This document shows, piece after piece, positions 62,040 to 64,000 of a DNA stretch of 64,000 nt. A program made the translations under genes and the position numbers. The notes under the pieces are model-generated. The model was not told where the DNA came from and searched no databases. It was given only the letters and a program-made list of their open reading frames with translations. How positions within the stretch are numbered: position 1 is the first letter of the stretch; every line of letters begins with the position of its first letter. The DNA is from Scandinavium manionii (lineage in GTDB: Bacteria; Pseudomonadota; Gammaproteobacteria; Enterobacterales; Enterobacteriaceae), in contig NZ_JALIGC010000038.1 of the NCBI RefSeq assembly GCF_024764775.1, positions 62,001-126,000 on the forward strand, written 5' to 3'.

Positions 62040-63122
62040 TTAACGCACCTTCAGCGTGGCCAGGCCAATCAGGACCAGCATCAGCGAGATAATCCAGAAG
62101 CGCACGATCACGCGCGGTTCCGGCCAGCCTTTCAGCTCATAGTGGTGATGAATTGGCGCCATACGGAAGATGCGCTGACCGCGCAGCTTAAAGGAGCCGA
62201 CCTGCAAAATGACCGACAGGGTTTCAACCACAAACACGCCGCCCATGATCAACAGCAGGAACTCCTGACGCAGCAGCACGGCGATAATGCCGAGCGCGCC
62301 GCCCAGCGCCAGAGAGCCCACGTCGCCCATGAAGACTTGAGCCGGATAGGTGTTGAACCATAAGAAACCTAAACCGGCCCCGACGATCGCCGTACAGACG
62401 ATCACCAGCTCACCGGCATGGCGTAAATATGGAATGTGCAGGTAGTTGGCAAAGTTCATGTTACCGGTAGCCCATGCCACCAGTGCGAAGCCCGCCGCCA
62501 CGAAGACCGTTGGCATAATCGCCAGGCCGTCGAGGCCATCCGTCAGGTTTACCGCATTGCCGGTGCCGACAATCACGAAGTAGGCCAGCACGATGTAGAA
62601 GATGCCGAGTTGCGGCATGACGTCTTTAAAGAACGGCACAACCAGCTCGGTGGCTGGCGTATCTTTTCCGACCATGTAAAGCGCGAAGGCCACGCCCAGC
62701 GCAATCACCGACATCCAGAAGTATTTCCAGCGGGCAATCAGGCCTTTGGTGTCTTTACGCACCACTTTGCGGTAGTCATCGACGAAGCCGATGATGCCGT
62801 AACCCACCAGCACCACTAGCACGCACCAGACATACGGGTTAGATGGGTAAGCCCACAGCAGAACAGACACCACAATGGCGGTCAGGATCATGATCCCGCC
62901 CATGGTCGGCGTGCCGCGTTTACTGAAATGCGACTCCGGGCCGTCGTTACGTACGACCTGGCCAAACGCTAATTTTTGCAGACGGGCAATCATACGCGGG
63001 CCCATCCACAGGGAGATGAACAGCGCGGTCAGCAGGCTGACGATGGCACGAAACGTCAGATAGGAAAAGACGTTAAAGCCTGAGTAATATTTGACCAAAT
63101 GTTCGGCCAGCCAAACTAACAT
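62040..63122 (-). CDS. mraY: Phospho-MurNAc-pentapeptide translocase MraY
   Basis: 360 aa, same as E. coli. Integral membrane enzyme forming lipid I on undecaprenyl phosphate; about ten helices. Conserved Asp residues in GFVDDYRKV and NLTDGLDGLA, and the MAPIHHHYELKGWPE loop with the HHH motif, are present. Overlaps murF by 7 bp. Confidence 0.97.
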   Translation of the reverse strand: MLVWLAEHLVKYYSGFNVFSYLTFRAIVSLLTALFISLWMGPRMIARLQKLAFGQVVRNDGPESHFSKRGTPTMGGIMILTAIVVSVLLWAYPSNPYVWCVLVVLVGYGIIGFVDDYRKVVRKDTKGLIARWKYFWMSVIALGVAFALYMVGKDTPATELVVPFFKDVMPQLGIFYIVLAYFVIVGTGNAVNLTDGLDGLAIMPTVFVAAGFALVAWATGNMNFANYLHIPYLRHAGELVIVCTAIVGAGLGFLWFNTYPAQVFMGDVGSLALGGALGIIAVLLRQEFLLLIMGGVFVVETLSVILQVGSFKLRGQRIFRMAPIHHHYELKGWPEPRVIVRFWIISLMLVLIGLATLKVR

Positions 63123-64000
63123 GTTCCGTTCTCCTGTAGAGCGCGAACCACCTCTTCCATGGCAGCGCTACGTGAACCTTTCACTAAAATGGTAATAATC
63201 TGATGCTCTTCGATAAGCGTTTTCAGACGTGAAATCGCTGCTGGCTTGTCGGCAAAATACTCGCCAACGCCGCTGGCATCGCTAATCGTTTTACTGAGGG
63301 TGCCGACGCTGATGACGCAGTCGATGCCCGCCGCTTTCGCCGCTTCACCCACCTGGTTATGGCAGGCTTCGCTTTCCTCGCCGAGCTCTGCCATGTCGCC
63401 AACGACCATCACGCGGAAGCCGGGCATTTCAGATAACACCTGCGCCGCCGCGGTCATTGAACCCACGTTGGCATTGTAGGAGTCATCGAGCAGAAGCTGG
63501 TTTTCGGCCAGTTCAATCGGGAACAGACGGCCCGGCACGGCTTTCAGCGTGGCGAGACCCGCTTTCACTGCCGCTAAATCCGCACCAACCGCCATCGTCA
63601 GCGCCGCTGCGGCCAGCGCATTGGCGATGTTGTGACGGCCAGGCAGCGGCAGCGGCACGTCGACGTTGCCGACCGGAGTCTGCAACGTGAATTCGGTGCC
63701 GTGGCTGGTGACGTGAATGTTGTTGGCCGTGAAATCACTGTTCGCTGCATTCGGCGAGAAGCGCCACACTTTGCGGGAGCCAATCACGCTCTGCCAGTTC
63801 AGCCAGTCGTTATTATCGGCGTTCATAATCGCGATGCCGTTCAGCGGCAGGCCGCTGTAGATTTCACCTTTCGCTTTGGCAACACCCGCCAGAGAGCCGA
63901 AGCCTTCCAGATGCGCGGCAGCCAGGTTATTCACCAATGCAGCTTCCGGACGCGTCAGGTCGACGGTCCAGGCAATTTCGCCCTGATGGTTCGCGCCTAA
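63116..64000 (-). CDS. murF: MurF ligase, C-terminal part (partial gene)
   Basis: The last 294 codons are present; the frame is open to the window edge (E. coli MurF is 452 aa). It adds D-Ala-D-Ala to UDP-MurNAc-tripeptide. Seen here are the end of the central ATP domain (LGANHQGEIAWTVD, NNLAAAHLEGFGSLAGVAKAKGEIY) and the C-terminal domain (LLDDSYNANVGSMTAA, VMVVGDMAELG, VKGSRSAAMEEVV). The P-loop lies beyond the window. Confidence 0.96.
   Translation of the reverse strand, partial: LGANHQGEIAWTVDLTRPEAALVNNLAAAHLEGFGSLAGVAKAKGEIYSGLPLNGIAIMNADNNDWLNWQSVIGSRKVWRFSPNAANSDFTANNIHVTSHGTEFTLQTPVGNVDVPLPLPGRHNIANALAAAALTMAVGADLAAVKAGLATLKAVPGRLFPIELAENQLLLDDSYNANVGSMTAAAQVLSEMPGFRVMVVGDMAELGEESEACHNQVGEAAKAAGIDCVISVGTLSKTISDASGVGEYFADKPAAISRLKTLIEEHQIITILVKGSRSAAMEEVVRALQENGTC

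Noticed and set aside
1..64000. tRNA or rRNA genes, CRISPR array, IS element, prophage or integrase
   Set aside because: None seen on reading both strands. The only repeats are REP-type palindromes and coding repeats.

Overview
The window is chromosomal DNA of an enteric bacterium (Enterobacteriaceae; Enterobacter, Lelliottia, Leclercia or Citrobacter are plausible, but I cannot fix the genus). Gene order and protein sequences follow the Escherichia coli K-12 1.5-3 min region, read in reverse: pcnB-folK-panBC-panD-yadE-yadI-yadHG-can-hpt-gcd-cueO-yacC-speED-yacL-acnB-yacH-(lpd-aceFE-pdhR)-aroP-ampED-nadC-ppdD-hofBC-guaC-coaE-zapD-yacG-mutT-secA-secM-lpxC-ftsZAQ-ddlB-murC-murG-ftsW-murD-mraY-murF. 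Identifications and start sites rest on recalled E. coli protein sequences and on motifs visible here; no database search was run. pcnB and murF are cut by the window edges.

1-8.1 kb: RNA polyadenylation (pcnB), folate (folK) and pantothenate synthesis (panB, panC, panD), a polysaccharide deacetylase (yadE), a stand-alone PTS EIIA (yadI), an ABC exporter (yadGH), carbonic anhydrase (can) and purine salvage (hpt). 8.2-17.8 kb: quinoprotein glucose dehydrogenase, copper oxidase CueO with its CueR operator, spermidine synthesis (speED) and aconitase B.

17.8-23.7 kb, between acnB and lpd, is the first accessory-looking segment. It holds a DUF3300 (YacH-like) gene with a DUF2950 gene, then a FixL/FixJ-style two-component pair followed directly by a secreted GlcG/HbpS-family protein, and a small secreted protein of unknown function. 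23.8-31 kb is the pyruvate dehydrogenase operon (pdhR-aceE-aceF, then lpd) with a perfect PdhR box; aroP follows behind a TyrR box.

32.9-39.2 kb, between aroP and ampE, is the second accessory segment. It is a sugar-use locus: a LacI-family regulator, a SIS-domain sugar-phosphate enzyme with a PTS EIIBC permease, and a GPH-family symporter overlapping a cytoplasmic GH43 glycosidase. The promoter before the SIS gene has a 16-bp palindromic operator at its start point and a possible CRP site at about -61.5.

39.2-51.4 kb returns to conserved order: ampDE (murein recycling), nadC, the type IV pilin genes ppdD-hofB-hofC, guaC, coaE-zapD-yacG, mutT and secM-secA. 51.6-64 kb is the division and cell wall (dcw) cluster on the minus strand from murF down to lpxC, with short overlaps between most genes and a strong terminator after lpxC. 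No tRNA, rRNA, CRISPR array, insertion sequence or prophage gene was recognised. REP-type palindromes lie in several intergenic gaps.
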